Source: Novosphingobium umbonatum (GTDB lineage Bacteria; Pseudomonadota; Alphaproteobacteria; Sphingomonadales; Sphingomonadaceae). Taken from it: DNA of 64,000 nt. Location: assembly GCF_004005905.1 (NCBI RefSeq), contig NZ_SACO01000004.1:62001-126000 (forward strand), read 5' to 3'. A model generated the notes under the pieces. It made no database searches and had not been told where the DNA came from. It saw only the letters and a list, made by a program, of their open reading frames with translations. Both the position numbers and the translations under genes were made by a program. The first letter of the stretch is position 1, and the number at the start of each line of letters is the position of its first letter. Shown here one piece after another: positions 17,710 to 26,335 of the stretch.

Positions 17710-18708
17710 ATGCGAAAGGTGTTGGCCCTTGCCCTGTTGGCCGCTTTGCCTTTGACGGCTTGCGGGGAGAAGGCCCCCGAGGCGGAGCGCGCCAGCATGG
17801 CGGTGCCTTCCGGCCCTCGGATCACCTTGCGCTATAGTGACGTTCCCGATTGGCAAGCGGTCTCGGCCGAGATTACCGCGCAGGATCAGGCACAGGTGCT
17901 CGCCCGCAGCGCAGGCGTGCTATCGTCCTTTACCGTCAGGGCAGGCGATCGGGTCACGCGCGGGCAATTGATCGGCCAGATCAGCGACGATCTGGGGGGC
18001 GGTGCATCGGTCGCGGCGGCGGCCAGGGCGCAGGCGGATGTCGCGCGGCAGGAACTGGAGCGGGTGCGCTTCCTTTATCAAAACGGCGTCTATGCCAAGG
18101 CCAAGCTGGATCAGGCCGAGTCCATGGCCCGCATGGCACAGGCACAGGTTCATGGCGCCTCGGCCGCGCAAAGATTGGTCGCGCCCGCATCGGGTCTGGT
18201 GCTGCGGGCAGAGATACCGGCGGGCGCGGCGGTGGCGCCGGGCATGGTGGTGGCGGTGGTGACATCGGGGCCGGTTTTGCTGCGGCTTGATCTGCCCGAA
18301 ACGTTGGCGGTCCGCGTCCAGCATGGGGCTTTGGTCGAGCTTGAAGGCTTGGCGGGACACGGCGTGGTGCAGGGGCGGGTGACGCGGATCTACCCTGCGG
18401 TAACCGCAGGGCGGGTGAGCGCCGATGTGGCGATGGAAGGATTGGACCAGCGTTTGATCGGGCACCGCGTGGCGGCCCGCATCGCCACGGGTATGCGGCG
18501 GGCCATCCTGTTGCCGCGCGGGTTTGTCACCACGCGCTATGGGCTGGATTACGTGAATGTGGTGGCCAAGGACGGCAGCATTTCGACCGTTGCGGTGCAG
18601 ACCGCCAAGGCGCAGGGTGATCATGTAGAAATCCTATCCGGCCTGAACGCTGGCGATACGCTGGTCTCAGGTGCTGGAGGAGCGGGTGTTCAGGGGAAGG
18701 GGCAATGA
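17710..18708 (+). CDS. RND efflux periplasmic adaptor, lipoprotein (membrane-fusion protein)
   Basis: 332 aa. A lipoprotein signal with L-T-A-C-G (lipidated Cys about residue 18) anchors it to the inner membrane. Biotinyl-lipoyl-like halves flank a short helical hairpin (A-A-A-A-R-A-Q-A-D-V-A-R-Q-E-L-E), followed by a beta-barrel domain and C-terminal membrane-proximal domain. It bridges the RND permease and the TolC protein. The stop overlaps the permease start (ATGA). Confidence 0.92.
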   Translation: MRKVLALALLAALPLTACGEKAPEAERASMAVPSGPRITLRYSDVPDWQAVSAEITAQDQAQVLARSAGVLSSFTVRAGDRVTRGQLIGQISDDLGGGASVAAAARAQADVARQELERVRFLYQNGVYAKAKLDQAESMARMAQAQVHGASAAQRLVAPASGLVLRAEIPAGAAVAPGMVVAVVTSGPVLLRLDLPETLAVRVQHGALVELEGLAGHGVVQGRVTRIYPAVTAGRVSADVAMEGLDQRLIGHRVAARIATGMRRAILLPRGFVTTRYGLDYVNVVAKDGSISTVAVQTAKAQGDHVEILSGLNAGDTLVSGAGGAGVQGKGQ

Positions 18709-21700
18709 ATACGGGCCTTTCGGGTCGCCTCACCAAGGCCACCATTGCCTCGCCCCTGACCCCGCTTTTTCTATTGGCCGCGATTTTGGTGGGCCTGTTG
18801 GCCACCATCACCATTCCGCGTGAAGAAGAACCCCAGATCAGCGTACCGATGGTCGACATGCGGGTTGCCACGCCGGGTCTATCGGCGGGCGATGCGGTGG
18901 AACTGGTGGGCAAACCGCTGGAGGACATCGCCAAAAGCGTCGACGGGGTCGAGCATGTCTATACGCAGGCGCAGGATCATGGATTGCTGGTCACGGCGCG
19001 TTTCGTGGTGGGTTCGCGGCCCGAAGACGCCGCCATCAGGTTGGATGCCCGCATCAAGGCCTATGCCGATCGCCTGCCGGTGGGCATCGGCATGCCGCAG
19101 GTGACGGTGCGCGGCATTTCGGATGTGCCGATTGTGGTTTTGACGCTCACCCCGCAATCTTCGGCATGGGACGAGGCCGCGCTCTATGATCTGGCTGACA
19201 AGTTGCGCCATGAAATCGCCAAGGTAGAGGATGTGGGGGTGACCTTCATCACGGGCGGCCAACCGCCGGTGATCCGTATTGTGCCCGATCCCGCCAGATT
19301 GGCGGCGGCGCATGTGCCTTTGTCCAGCGTGATGGAAAGTGTCGTACAGGGCGGGCGCAGTTTCCCTGCGGGGCAGGTGCGCGAAGCTGGCGCGGCCATG
19401 GCCGTGACCGCCGGACAATCTTTGGCCAGTGCCGAGGAAATCCGCCACCTGACCTTGCGTGCGGCCAATGGGGCGCCGGTCCTGTTGGGCGATGTGGCTC
19501 AAGTGGTGCAGGGCGCCGCGCAGGATCAGGCGCGCAGCTGGCGCTGGGCGAGGGAGGGCAAGGGCTGGACCATGGCGCCAGCGGTTTCCATCGCCATTGC
19601 CAAGCGTAACGGCGCCAATGCGGTCAGCGTTTCGAGCGATGTCGTGGCGCGGGTGGAGGCGTTGAAGGGGACGTTGATTCCGGCCGGTGTGTCGGTGAAT
19701 ATCACCCGCAATTATGGCCAGAGCGCGGATGAAAAGGCCAATGAGCTGATCTTTCATCTGGCGCTGGCAACCGTCTCCATCGTCATCCTGATCGGTTTTG
19801 CCATTGGCTGGCGCGAGGCGGGCGTGACGGCGATTGTCATTCCCACCACCATCATGCTCACCCTGTTTGCCAGTCGCATGATGGGTTTTTCCATCAACCG
19901 CGTGTCGCTGTTCGCCCTGATCTTTTCCATCGGCATTCTGGTCGATGATGCCATTGTGATGATCGAGAATATCGCGCGCCATTGGTCAAAACTTGGGGGG
20001 GCAATGCAGGATGGGCGCAGCCGCCAGCAGGCCGCTATCGAGGCGGTGGCGGAGGTGGGCAATCCCACCATCATCGCCACGCTGACTGTGGTGGCGGCGC
20101 TGTTGCCCATGTTGTTTGTGTCCGGCCTGATGGGGCCCTATATGGCGCCCATTCCGATCAACGCCAGCGCCGCCATGGTGTTCAGCTTCTTTGTTGCGGT
20201 GGTCATCGCGCCATGGTTGATGATCCGCTTTGCCCGTCAAACGCTGGATGCGGGGCACGAGGCAGCGGGCGGGGGCAGGTTGGGCGCAATCTATGCCCGT
20301 TACGCCACGCGCGTGATCGCCACGCGGGGCAGCGCCAAGCGTTTCTTGTGGGGTGTGGGGCTGGCGACTTTGCTGGCTTGTTCGATGTTTTATTTCAAGG
20401 CTGTGACGGTCAAGCTGCTGCCCTTTGACAATAAGAGCGAAGTGCAATTGGTGGTCGATCTGCCCGAAGGCACCGCGCTGGAATCCACCGCGCTTGTGCT
20501 GGAACAGGTTGCTGCCGTGGCGCGCCAGATGCCGGAGGTAACCGCCATGGAACTCTATGCAGGCACGGCGGCGCCTTTCAATTTCAACGGTCTGGTGCGC
20601 CATTATTTCCTGCGTTCCCAGCCCGAAATGGGCGATGTGATGGTGGCGCTGTTGCCCAAGGATCAGCGCAGCCGTTCCAGCCATGCCATTGCCGTTGACC
20701 TGCGGGAGAGGTTGAAGGCGGTTGCCCTGCCACAAGGTGGGGTTATCAAAGTGGTGGAGACCCCGCCCGGCCCGCCCGTGATGGCAACGCTGCTGGCCGA
20801 AATCTATGGGCCGGATGAAGCCACGCGGCAGAAAACCGCCCGCGTGGTGGAGCAGATCTTCCGCTCGATCCCCTTCATCGTCGACACTGACAACAGTTTT
20901 GGCGAACCAAGGCCGACGCTGCGACTGGTGCCCGACCGCGCCAAGCTGGATCATTATGGCGTATCGGAAAAGCAGGTGCTGGATTCCATCGGCGCGTTGA
21001 TGGGGGGGCAGAGGCTGGCCTATGCCTCGAGCAATCTGGCCTTGGGCGGGCAGGATCGACAGCCGGTGCCGATCGAACTGGCGCTGGATCAGGGGCAGCG
21101 GCAATGGAACGGGGATTTGGCCGCAACGCCGGTGGCGCAAACATCTTCGGGCCAATTGTTGAGCCTTGGCGAATTGGTCGAGGCGCGGGTCGAAGCTGGC
21201 GGGCAGGGCCTGTATCGCCGCGACGGACGCGGGGCGACGATGGTGATGGCCGATCTGGCCGGTCGTTATGAGGCGCCGATCTATGGCCTGTTGGCGGTGG
21301 ATGCGGCGATCGATGCCTATGACTGGAAGGCGCATGGTTTGGTCAAGCCTGCCATTGTGCTGCATGGCCAACCGCAGGACGAGAGCCGGACCAGCCTCTT
21401 GTGGGATGGCGAATGGGAAATCACCTGGGTCACTTTCCGCGATATGGGGGCGGCCTTTATGGTGGCCTTGCTGGCGATCTATGTGTTGGTGGTGGGGCAA
21501 TTTGGCAGTTTCAAACTGCCGCTGGTAATCCTGACGCCGGTGCCGTTGACGCTGATCGGGATTGTCGCCGGGCATATGCTGTTTGGAGCGCCCTTTACCG
21601 CCACCAGCATGATCGGCTTTATCGCCCTTGCGGGGATTATCGTGCGCAATTCGATCCTGTTGGTGGATTTCATCCGGCATACGGCCACGCCGGACAAGCC

Positions 21701-21935
21701 TTTAAGGCAGGTGTTGATCGAGGCAGGGCAGATCCGCGTGAAGCCGATTGCCCTGACGGCGGCGGCGGCCATGATCGGGGCCTCGGTCATCCTGACCGAT
21801 CCGATTTTCCAAGGGCTGGCGATTTCGCTGCTTTTCGGCCTTGCCTCCTCCACCTTGCTGACTTTGCTGGTTATTCCAGCAATTTATGTGGTGCTGCGTG
21901 ATGACGGGGTCTTGATGGCAGGAGGCAAAGCATGA
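18705..21935 (+). CDS. RND-family efflux permease
   Basis: 1076 aa, 12 transmembrane helices with two large periplasmic loops. The proton-relay Asp pair is present in G-I-L-V-D-D-A-I-V-M-I-E-N (helix 4). The N-terminus (S-P-L-T-P-L-F-L-L-A-A-I-L-V-G-L-L-A-T-I-T-I-P-R-E-E-E-P) is of the AcrB-like type seen in smaller tripartite pumps. It overlaps the adaptor upstream and the ArsR regulator downstream by 4 nt each. Substrate unknown; the rhodanese/DUF2892/BigR context points to a role in sulfur or thiol stress. Confidence 0.93.
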   Translation: MNTGLSGRLTKATIASPLTPLFLLAAILVGLLATITIPREEEPQISVPMVDMRVATPGLSAGDAVELVGKPLEDIAKSVDGVEHVYTQAQDHGLLVTARFVVGSRPEDAAIRLDARIKAYADRLPVGIGMPQVTVRGISDVPIVVLTLTPQSSAWDEAALYDLADKLRHEIAKVEDVGVTFITGGQPPVIRIVPDPARLAAAHVPLSSVMESVVQGGRSFPAGQVREAGAAMAVTAGQSLASAEEIRHLTLRAANGAPVLLGDVAQVVQGAAQDQARSWRWAREGKGWTMAPAVSIAIAKRNGANAVSVSSDVVARVEALKGTLIPAGVSVNITRNYGQSADEKANELIFHLALATVSIVILIGFAIGWREAGVTAIVIPTTIMLTLFASRMMGFSINRVSLFALIFSIGILVDDAIVMIENIARHWSKLGGAMQDGRSRQQAAIEAVAEVGNPTIIATLTVVAALLPMLFVSGLMGPYMAPIPINASAAMVFSFFVAVVIAPWLMIRFARQTLDAGHEAAGGGRLGAIYARYATRVIATRGSAKRFLWGVGLATLLACSMFYFKAVTVKLLPFDNKSEVQLVVDLPEGTALESTALVLEQVAAVARQMPEVTAMELYAGTAAPFNFNGLVRHYFLRSQPEMGDVMVALLPKDQRSRSSHAIAVDLRERLKAVALPQGGVIKVVETPPGPPVMATLLAEIYGPDEATRQKTARVVEQIFRSIPFIVDTDNSFGEPRPTLRLVPDRAKLDHYGVSEKQVLDSIGALMGGQRLAYASSNLALGGQDRQPVPIELALDQGQRQWNGDLAATPVAQTSSGQLLSLGELVEARVEAGGQGLYRRDGRGATMVMADLAGRYEAPIYGLLAVDAAIDAYDWKAHGLVKPAIVLHGQPQDESRTSLLWDGEWEITWVTFRDMGAAFMVALLAIYVLVVGQFGSFKLPLVILTPVPLTLIGIVAGHMLFGAPFTATSMIGFIALAGIIVRNSILLVDFIRHTATPDKPLRQVLIEAGQIRVKPIALTAAAAMIGASVILTDPIFQGLAISLLFGLASSTLLTLLVIPAIYVVLRDDGVLMAGGKA

Positions 21936-22276
21936 AGCCTGTGGCGCTGGACGACATGAAGCGGCATGCCGGACATATGGCCTCGCGCCTGAAACAGATG
22001 AGCCATCCGGACCGTTTGTTGATGCTGTGCCGGATGGATGAAGGCGAGGTCTCGGTCAATGAGCTGGTAGCCTTGACCGGCCTGTCGCAATCGGGCGTGT
22101 CGCAACATCTGGCCCAGTTGCGGGCGCAGGATCTGGTGCAGGTGCGGATCGATGCCCAGACCCGTTGGTACCGGTTGAAAGACCCGATTGTGGCGGGGAT
22201 CATCCATGCCATGTGCGCGCTATGCGATGGGGATGCGCATAGGGCTTGCAGGGTTGTGGATGAACAAGGCGGTTAG
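21932..22276 (+). CDS. ArsR-family repressor of the BigR/SqrR/YgaV type
   Basis: 114 aa. Winged helix with L-S-Q-S-G-V-S-Q-H-L-A-Q-L-R and N-terminal R-L-L-M-L-C-R-M-D-E-G-E-x-S-V-N-E-L. Cys33 sits exactly at the conserved dithiol position of BigR and YgaV, and Cys95/Cys98 (M-C-A-L-C) lie in the C-terminal helix where the second sensor cysteine falls; Cys106 is extra. These proteins release DNA when polysulfides link the two cysteines. It closes the pump operon and overlaps the permease, so it probably autoregulates through the dyad at 17280-17314. Confidence 0.87.
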   Translation: MKPVALDDMKRHAGHMASRLKQMSHPDRLLMLCRMDEGEVSVNELVALTGLSQSGVSQHLAQLRAQDLVQVRIDAQTRWYRLKDPIVAGIIHAMCALCDGDAHRACRVVDEQGG

Positions 22277-22797
22277 GGCCAGTCGCGGGTCTGGCTGAAA
22301 TCCGCGCCGCGCCTTGCCCCGCGCGGCAGATGCGGGTTTTCGGCCAGAAAGCCGTCGGCGGCCGGATCGGTGCGGGCCCAATCGATCAATTCGCGGCGCT
22401 TTACAATGCGCCAATCGCCGTCGCGTTCGGCATATTCGTCAATATAGCGTCCGGCGACGATCAGATCCTTGGCCTCACCATCCTGATGCAGGCGATGCCA
22501 GGCGTAGAAATAGATCTCGCCGCTGGCCACCGCGCCATTCACCTCGATGTCGGATTGGGCGATGATATGCTGACTCGATTCCAGATCGGCCAGAAAGCCT
22601 TGCGCAAAGTCGACAAATTCCTGTGCGCTGCCCTGCATCAGCCCGCAATCGACATAGGCATCGGCATGGAAGGCCGACAGATGCAGGACAGGGTCAAGCC
22701 GGTCCTGCCCCCGCATATAACGCATCAGGGCGCGCTGGATGTCGCGCCTTGCGGCCAGATCGCGGACTTCGGCTTCCAGATTGAAGGTCTTGGTCAT
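22273..22797 (-). CDS. SnoaL/LinA-like NTF2-fold protein, Rieske-linked
   Basis: 174 aa of the SnoaL_4 type. The Asp of Q-D-R-L-D and the His of S-S-Q-H-I-I-A-Q-S-D-I-E-V match the catalytic Asp/His pair of LinA dehydrochlorinase and scytalone dehydratase. G-R-Y-I-D-E-Y-A-E-R-D-G-D-W is the family C-terminal signature. It lies 6 nt downstream of the Rieske oxygenase gene. It is strongly similar to 29655-30167 (shared A-W-H-R, A-G-R-Y, E-L-I-D-W). It could be an oxygenase beta-type subunit, since those share the fold, but the catalytic pair favours a dehydratase or isomerase. Confidence 0.82.
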   Translation of the reverse strand: MTKTFNLEAEVRDLAARRDIQRALMRYMRGQDRLDPVLHLSAFHADAYVDCGLMQGSAQEFVDFAQGFLADLESSQHIIAQSDIEVNGAVASGEIYFYAWHRLHQDGEAKDLIVAGRYIDEYAERDGDWRIVKRRELIDWARTDPAADGFLAENPHLPRGARRGADFSQTRDWP

Positions 22798-22803
22798 AGG
22801 GCC

Positions 22804-24216
22804 TCACGCGTTGAGATATTTGTCGATGACTTGCTGGAAGTGGCGGATGCGCACCTCCTGATAATTGCCCAATTGCTGCACGCCAGTGGCGCTGGCGCGG
22901 AAACCTTCCTGCTGGGCGCGCAGATTGTCCGTGTCCTGATCATAGACATAGCCCATGGCCGCGTCGAAACCGGGGGCGGAGGAATAGCTTTCCTTTTCCG
23001 CCACGCGATAGGGTTCGGGCGGCTCTGGGATGCGCCCTTCGGACGGGTTGGGGCGCAGGAACAGGATTTCGAACAAGGTCCGGTTCGGATCGCTGCCAAT
23101 CGGGCGAAAGCGATAGGCCATCGGCAGCGACAGGCCGGGGAACAGCACCATATTGGGGAAGATGTGATATTCGATCGTATCAATCACCTCGCTGTCCGAC
23201 AGATGCGAGAGGTCGCATTGATAGGCCTCGCCCATCACTTTGCGCAAATGGCGCGCCATGACATTGCGGGCGGTCTCGCCTTCCTTGACGGTCAGGCTGT
23301 CATCGCGCGAATTCTGGTCGCCCAGGATCATCGTGGCCAGCAGTTCCTGCTCCGACAGCGGGTTGGCCAGATGGGGCGAGTTGACGCCGCTGGCGGCGTA
23401 AAAACGGGTTATGTGGTCGGAATGTATGTCATATTGAACATTGGCATCCCCTACGCCTTTCATCAGCTGGGGGTGGGTTTCCATCACATGATAGGATTCC
23501 AGAAAGGCTTCCTGCGCGGTTTTCCAATTGCAGGGCAATTCCTTGGCCACATGGACCGAGACATAGCGGTTGGCGATGTCCCAATGGGCGAAATGCTCGG
23601 GCAGGGGGCTGAGGAAATCTTCAAGACTTGGCCCTTCGGGCGAAGGATTGATGAAGATGAAGCCGCCCCAATGGCCCACGCGCACCTCCGGCAGAGCCAT
23701 TTTGGACGGGCAGATATGGCCAAAGTCCCATGAACAGGGGACCGCCTTCAACGAGCCGTCATTGTTCCACGACCAGCCATGATAGGGGCAGCGGATCTGG
23801 TCCCCCATCCCGATCCCCTCGCTGCGTTTGAATTTCGTCGCGCGGTGCAGGCAGGAATTGACGAAGCCTTTGACGCTGCCATCCTCTTGCCGGACCACCA
23901 GATAGGACAGATGGGCCACTTCATAGGTGTAATTATCGCCCGGTTCGGGGATATGGTCTTCGCGGCACACCCATTGCCAGCTTTTTTTCCAGATCTTCTC
24001 GATTTCGGCCTCGAAAATCGACTGGTCGAAATAGCGATCGACCTTGACCGGCTCGCTGCCCAGATAGGCCGGTTCCTCATGCGCCAGCACCGGTGGCGGG
24101 GGTACAGTGTCGCCCGCGACAATCTCCTGCATCGATGGCGCAGGGCAACGGGCGCTGGCTATTTCCTCGGCGCTGGCGGGGCGGGGCAAACCGTGTTCAA
24201 GAACGGCATGGGACAT
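22804..24216 (-). CDS. Aromatic-ring-hydroxylating oxygenase, large (alpha) subunit
   Basis: 470 aa. Rieske [2Fe-2S] ligands Cys122-x-His124 and Cys143-x2-His146 (C-P-Y-H-G-W). Mononuclear iron histidines 243 and 248 in E-S-Y-H-V-M-E-T-H, with Glu240 where naphthalene dioxygenase has the bridging Asp; this glutamate is typical of a subgroup of sphingomonad and actinobacterial oxygenases. It hydroxylates an aromatic or alicyclic ring using O2. No ferredoxin, reductase or classical beta subunit is encoded nearby, so electron donors must come from elsewhere. The operon order is tandem NTF2 protein, oxygenase, NTF2 protein. Confidence 0.93.
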   Translation of the reverse strand: MSHAVLEHGLPRPASAEEIASARCPAPSMQEIVAGDTVPPPPVLAHEEPAYLGSEPVKVDRYFDQSIFEAEIEKIWKKSWQWVCREDHIPEPGDNYTYEVAHLSYLVVRQEDGSVKGFVNSCLHRATKFKRSEGIGMGDQIRCPYHGWSWNNDGSLKAVPCSWDFGHICPSKMALPEVRVGHWGGFIFINPSPEGPSLEDFLSPLPEHFAHWDIANRYVSVHVAKELPCNWKTAQEAFLESYHVMETHPQLMKGVGDANVQYDIHSDHITRFYAASGVNSPHLANPLSEQELLATMILGDQNSRDDSLTVKEGETARNVMARHLRKVMGEAYQCDLSHLSDSEVIDTIEYHIFPNMVLFPGLSLPMAYRFRPIGSDPNRTLFEILFLRPNPSEGRIPEPPEPYRVAEKESYSSAPGFDAAMGYVYDQDTDNLRAQQEGFRASATGVQQLGNYQEVRIRHFQQVIDKYLNA

Positions 24217-24240
24217 GGGCTTTCTCCTGATCCGGCGCGA

Positions 24241-25329
24241 TTACAAGGATGCCCAATGGGCATAGATCGGGTCTTGCGCGCCGTAACAACCGCGCGTGGT
24301 CAATCCGGCGTAAAAGCCCTCGCTTTCATAGGTGCTGGGCCGGTTGTTGCTCCAATCCTGCACAAAGGTTCGGGCCGCGATTTTCCAGATGCCGTCACGC
24401 CTTTCATAACTGTCGACATAGCGCCCACCGACCAGCGTATCGGTGCCCGCGCCCCGGGTATGGGCGATGACATAATGCTCGCCGATGGCATGGTCGCCTT
24501 TCACCTCGATCCATTCATTGGCGATGGAATGGAAACAGCTGTCCAGATAGTTGCGGATCTGTTCGGCCACCGTGCGGGCGAAATCGGGCGCCTTGCCATT
24601 GAAGGCGCCGCTGACCACGGCGGCATCGGGCCAGAATTGCGCGGCCAGCATATCGGCATCGGCCCGATCCGCCCCACGGCAATAACCGGTGAGCAGGGAG
24701 CGGATGGCATCGCGTGACAGCGCGGCGTCAATGTCGGCGGCGGAATGGGTCATGGGCGGGGCCTCTTGCAAATGGGTGGCGGCGGCGCGGTGCTGGGTCA
24801 TCAAGACACGGGCGGCATCGGCGGCACCCTTGGCGCCGACGGGGGCGAAATGATCATGGCCGGAAGGGGGATCGCCTGCTTCTGGGGCAGCGGCTTCATT
24901 GGTGTTGCCGTCCATCACGTAATAGCGATGGTCGAGGCGCCACTGGCCGTCACGGCGGGAAAACCGGTCCAGATAACGGCCAAGGACGATCCGTTCCTGA
25001 TCGCCGTCGCCCACGCGGGCGATGACATAGGACTCGCTGGCCGCCCGATCGCCAGCGACCCGAATGTCGATATTGGCGGTGCGGTGGAGGCTGGGTTTTG
25101 CCGATTTTTGCGCCCGCGCCAGAAAGGCGACAAGATCAGCCGCTGTGCCTACGAAAAAGCCGTAATGCACGGTGGCGTCGTCGTGATAGGCCGCGCCCAG
25201 CATCGTGGCATCGGCGCGATCGACCCCGCGGCTGTGCAGGGCCAGAATGTTGCGGATCTGGTCACGGTCGGCCAGCAGGCGCAAACCGGCCTCGGTAGGA
25301 GAAAGCTCCAGAACCTGTGCGTCAGGCAT
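24241..25329 (-). CDS. Tandem double SnoaL/LinA-like protein (two NTF2 domains)
   Basis: 362 aa, twice the usual length. Domain 1 (about residues 15-160) and domain 2 (about 205-350) each have the full pattern: V-D-R-A-D...L-H-R-T-A-N-I-D-I-R-V and A-D-R-A-D...F-H-S-I-A-N-E-W-I-E-V, plus a G-R-Y-x-D-x-x-x-R-R-D-G signature. Both retain the Asp/His pair. They are joined by an alanine-rich linker of about 45 residues. The start at 25329 has AGGAGG 5 nt upstream. It is the first gene of the Rieske operon. NTF2 domains normally dimerise, so this may be a covalent heterodimer. Confidence 0.85.
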   Translation of the reverse strand: MPDAQVLELSPTEAGLRLLADRDQIRNILALHSRGVDRADATMLGAAYHDDATVHYGFFVGTAADLVAFLARAQKSAKPSLHRTANIDIRVAGDRAASESYVIARVGDGDQERIVLGRYLDRFSRRDGQWRLDHRYYVMDGNTNEAAAPEAGDPPSGHDHFAPVGAKGAADAARVLMTQHRAAATHLQEAPPMTHSAADIDAALSRDAIRSLLTGYCRGADRADADMLAAQFWPDAAVVSGAFNGKAPDFARTVAEQIRNYLDSCFHSIANEWIEVKGDHAIGEHYVIAHTRGAGTDTLVGGRYVDSYERRDGIWKIAARTFVQDWSNNRPSTYESEGFYAGLTTRGCYGAQDPIYAHWASL

Positions 25330-25453
25330 GAAATCCTCCTCTTTGGGCCATGGCAGGTAGCGCGACAATCGGGGGTTTTGGCCTTGGCGGCATCATGTTG
25401 GTCTCTCCCACGGCCCGCGAAGCCTATGTTTGGCCTCTGCGGAATGGGGAGAT

Positions 25454-25484
25454 GATAGCTTAGTAGGTCATTTGTCCCACTATC
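25454..25484. promoter_or_regulatory. Imperfect dyad upstream of the Rieske operon
   Basis: TAGTAGG (25461-25467) faces CCCACTA (25476-25482) with one mismatch, nested inside GATAG (25454-25458) / CTATC (25480-25484). It lies between the TetR stop and the first operon gene, where a regulator site is expected. The TetR at 25516 is the obvious candidate binder; this is unproven. Confidence 0.35.
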
Positions 25485-25515
25485 ACTTTGCCTAGGATTT
25501 CTGCCAGGCGTGTGT

Positions 25516-26211
25516 TCAGGCTGGAGCCGCGGCTAGTGCTTGCACGCCACCGGCGAAAAAGACCGAGGCTTCCTCGATCAAGGCGTCAAGATTGGCCTTG
25601 GACAAATCCCCGCCCGACATGGAATCGAGAAAGCCGGTGTCCTGCACCATGAAAACCAGCGCCGCTTCGATCAGATAGGTGGCCATTTGCAGATGGGCCT
25701 TGCTCATGGCCGGAGCGGTTTGGCCCAAGCGTTCCATGAACAGGTGGGATATGGGCAGCAATTTGCCCAAGGCATCGCCTACCTCGGCCTGCCCATAATG
25801 GCTCATGAAATGCGAGGTCAGGACGATATAATCGCGGAATTCATGCCGGTTATCCGCACAGATGCGAAAAAACGGGCCCAGAAAGGCCTCGATCGTGCCT
25901 TGCGCCGCCTGTGGTCCGGCCTCCACCTTGTCCAGACTGTCGCGGATGATGGCCAGCAAGCGCTCACGCTTGCGCTCCACCACCTCGGCAAATAGCTGGC
26001 CTTTGGAGGGGAAGTGGTGGTGGATCACACCCAGCGCCGCGCCCGATTCCTGCGAAACCTCGCGCATCGTGCTGCCGAAATAGCCGCGTTCGGCAAAAAT
26101 CCTTTCGGCCGCATCCATGATCAGCTTGCGCCTTGCCACGCCATTGGCCCGCCTTTTTGGGCCTGCTGCCTGTGCTGGCGCGGTGTCGGGGTCGATGGGG
26201 CGGGATGTCAT
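25516..26211 (-). CDS. TetR/AcrR-family regulator
   Basis: 231 aa. Helix-turn-helix at about residues 28-75: A-A-E-R-I-F-A-E-R-G-Y-F-G-S-T-M-R-E-V, then G-V-I-H-H-H-F-P-S-K-G-Q-L-F. The C-terminal ligand domain is about 150 aa. It is encoded just upstream of, and in the same direction as, the Rieske operon, and is divergent from another TetR gene. It probably controls the oxygenase operon, the TonB receptor, or both. Confidence 0.9.
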   Translation of the reverse strand: MTSRPIDPDTAPAQAAGPKRRANGVARRKLIMDAAERIFAERGYFGSTMREVSQESGAALGVIHHHFPSKGQLFAEVVERKRERLLAIIRDSLDKVEAGPQAAQGTIEAFLGPFFRICADNRHEFRDYIVLTSHFMSHYGQAEVGDALGKLLPISHLFMERLGQTAPAMSKAHLQMATYLIEAALVFMVQDTGFLDSMSGGDLSKANLDALIEEASVFFAGGVQALAAAPA

Positions 26212-26335
26212 GCAAGAAGGCTTGGCGCATGGATGCCTGCCGCGTCAAGCGGGTCCACGGCTTCATTTCCCTCCGCCACCTTGTCAGGAGCCATTGACCA
26301 ACCCATAGTGAAATCGGGCAAAAAAGAGGGATCTT

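Noticed and set aside
19986..21680. 564-codon frame antisense to the RND permease
   Set aside because: His/Gln/Arg-rich translation without any domain, a typical shadow of a high-GC gene.
22273..22797. Reading this gene as a classical Rieske dioxygenase beta subunit
   Set aside because: The fold is shared, but the LinA-type Asp/His pair and close similarity to the receptor-linked copy at 29655 argue for an enzyme of its own.
22330..23733. Long open frame antisense to the Rieske oxygenase
   Set aside because: It overlaps a gene with intact iron-sulfur and iron motifs; the antisense translation has no domain and reflects GC-rich codon bias.
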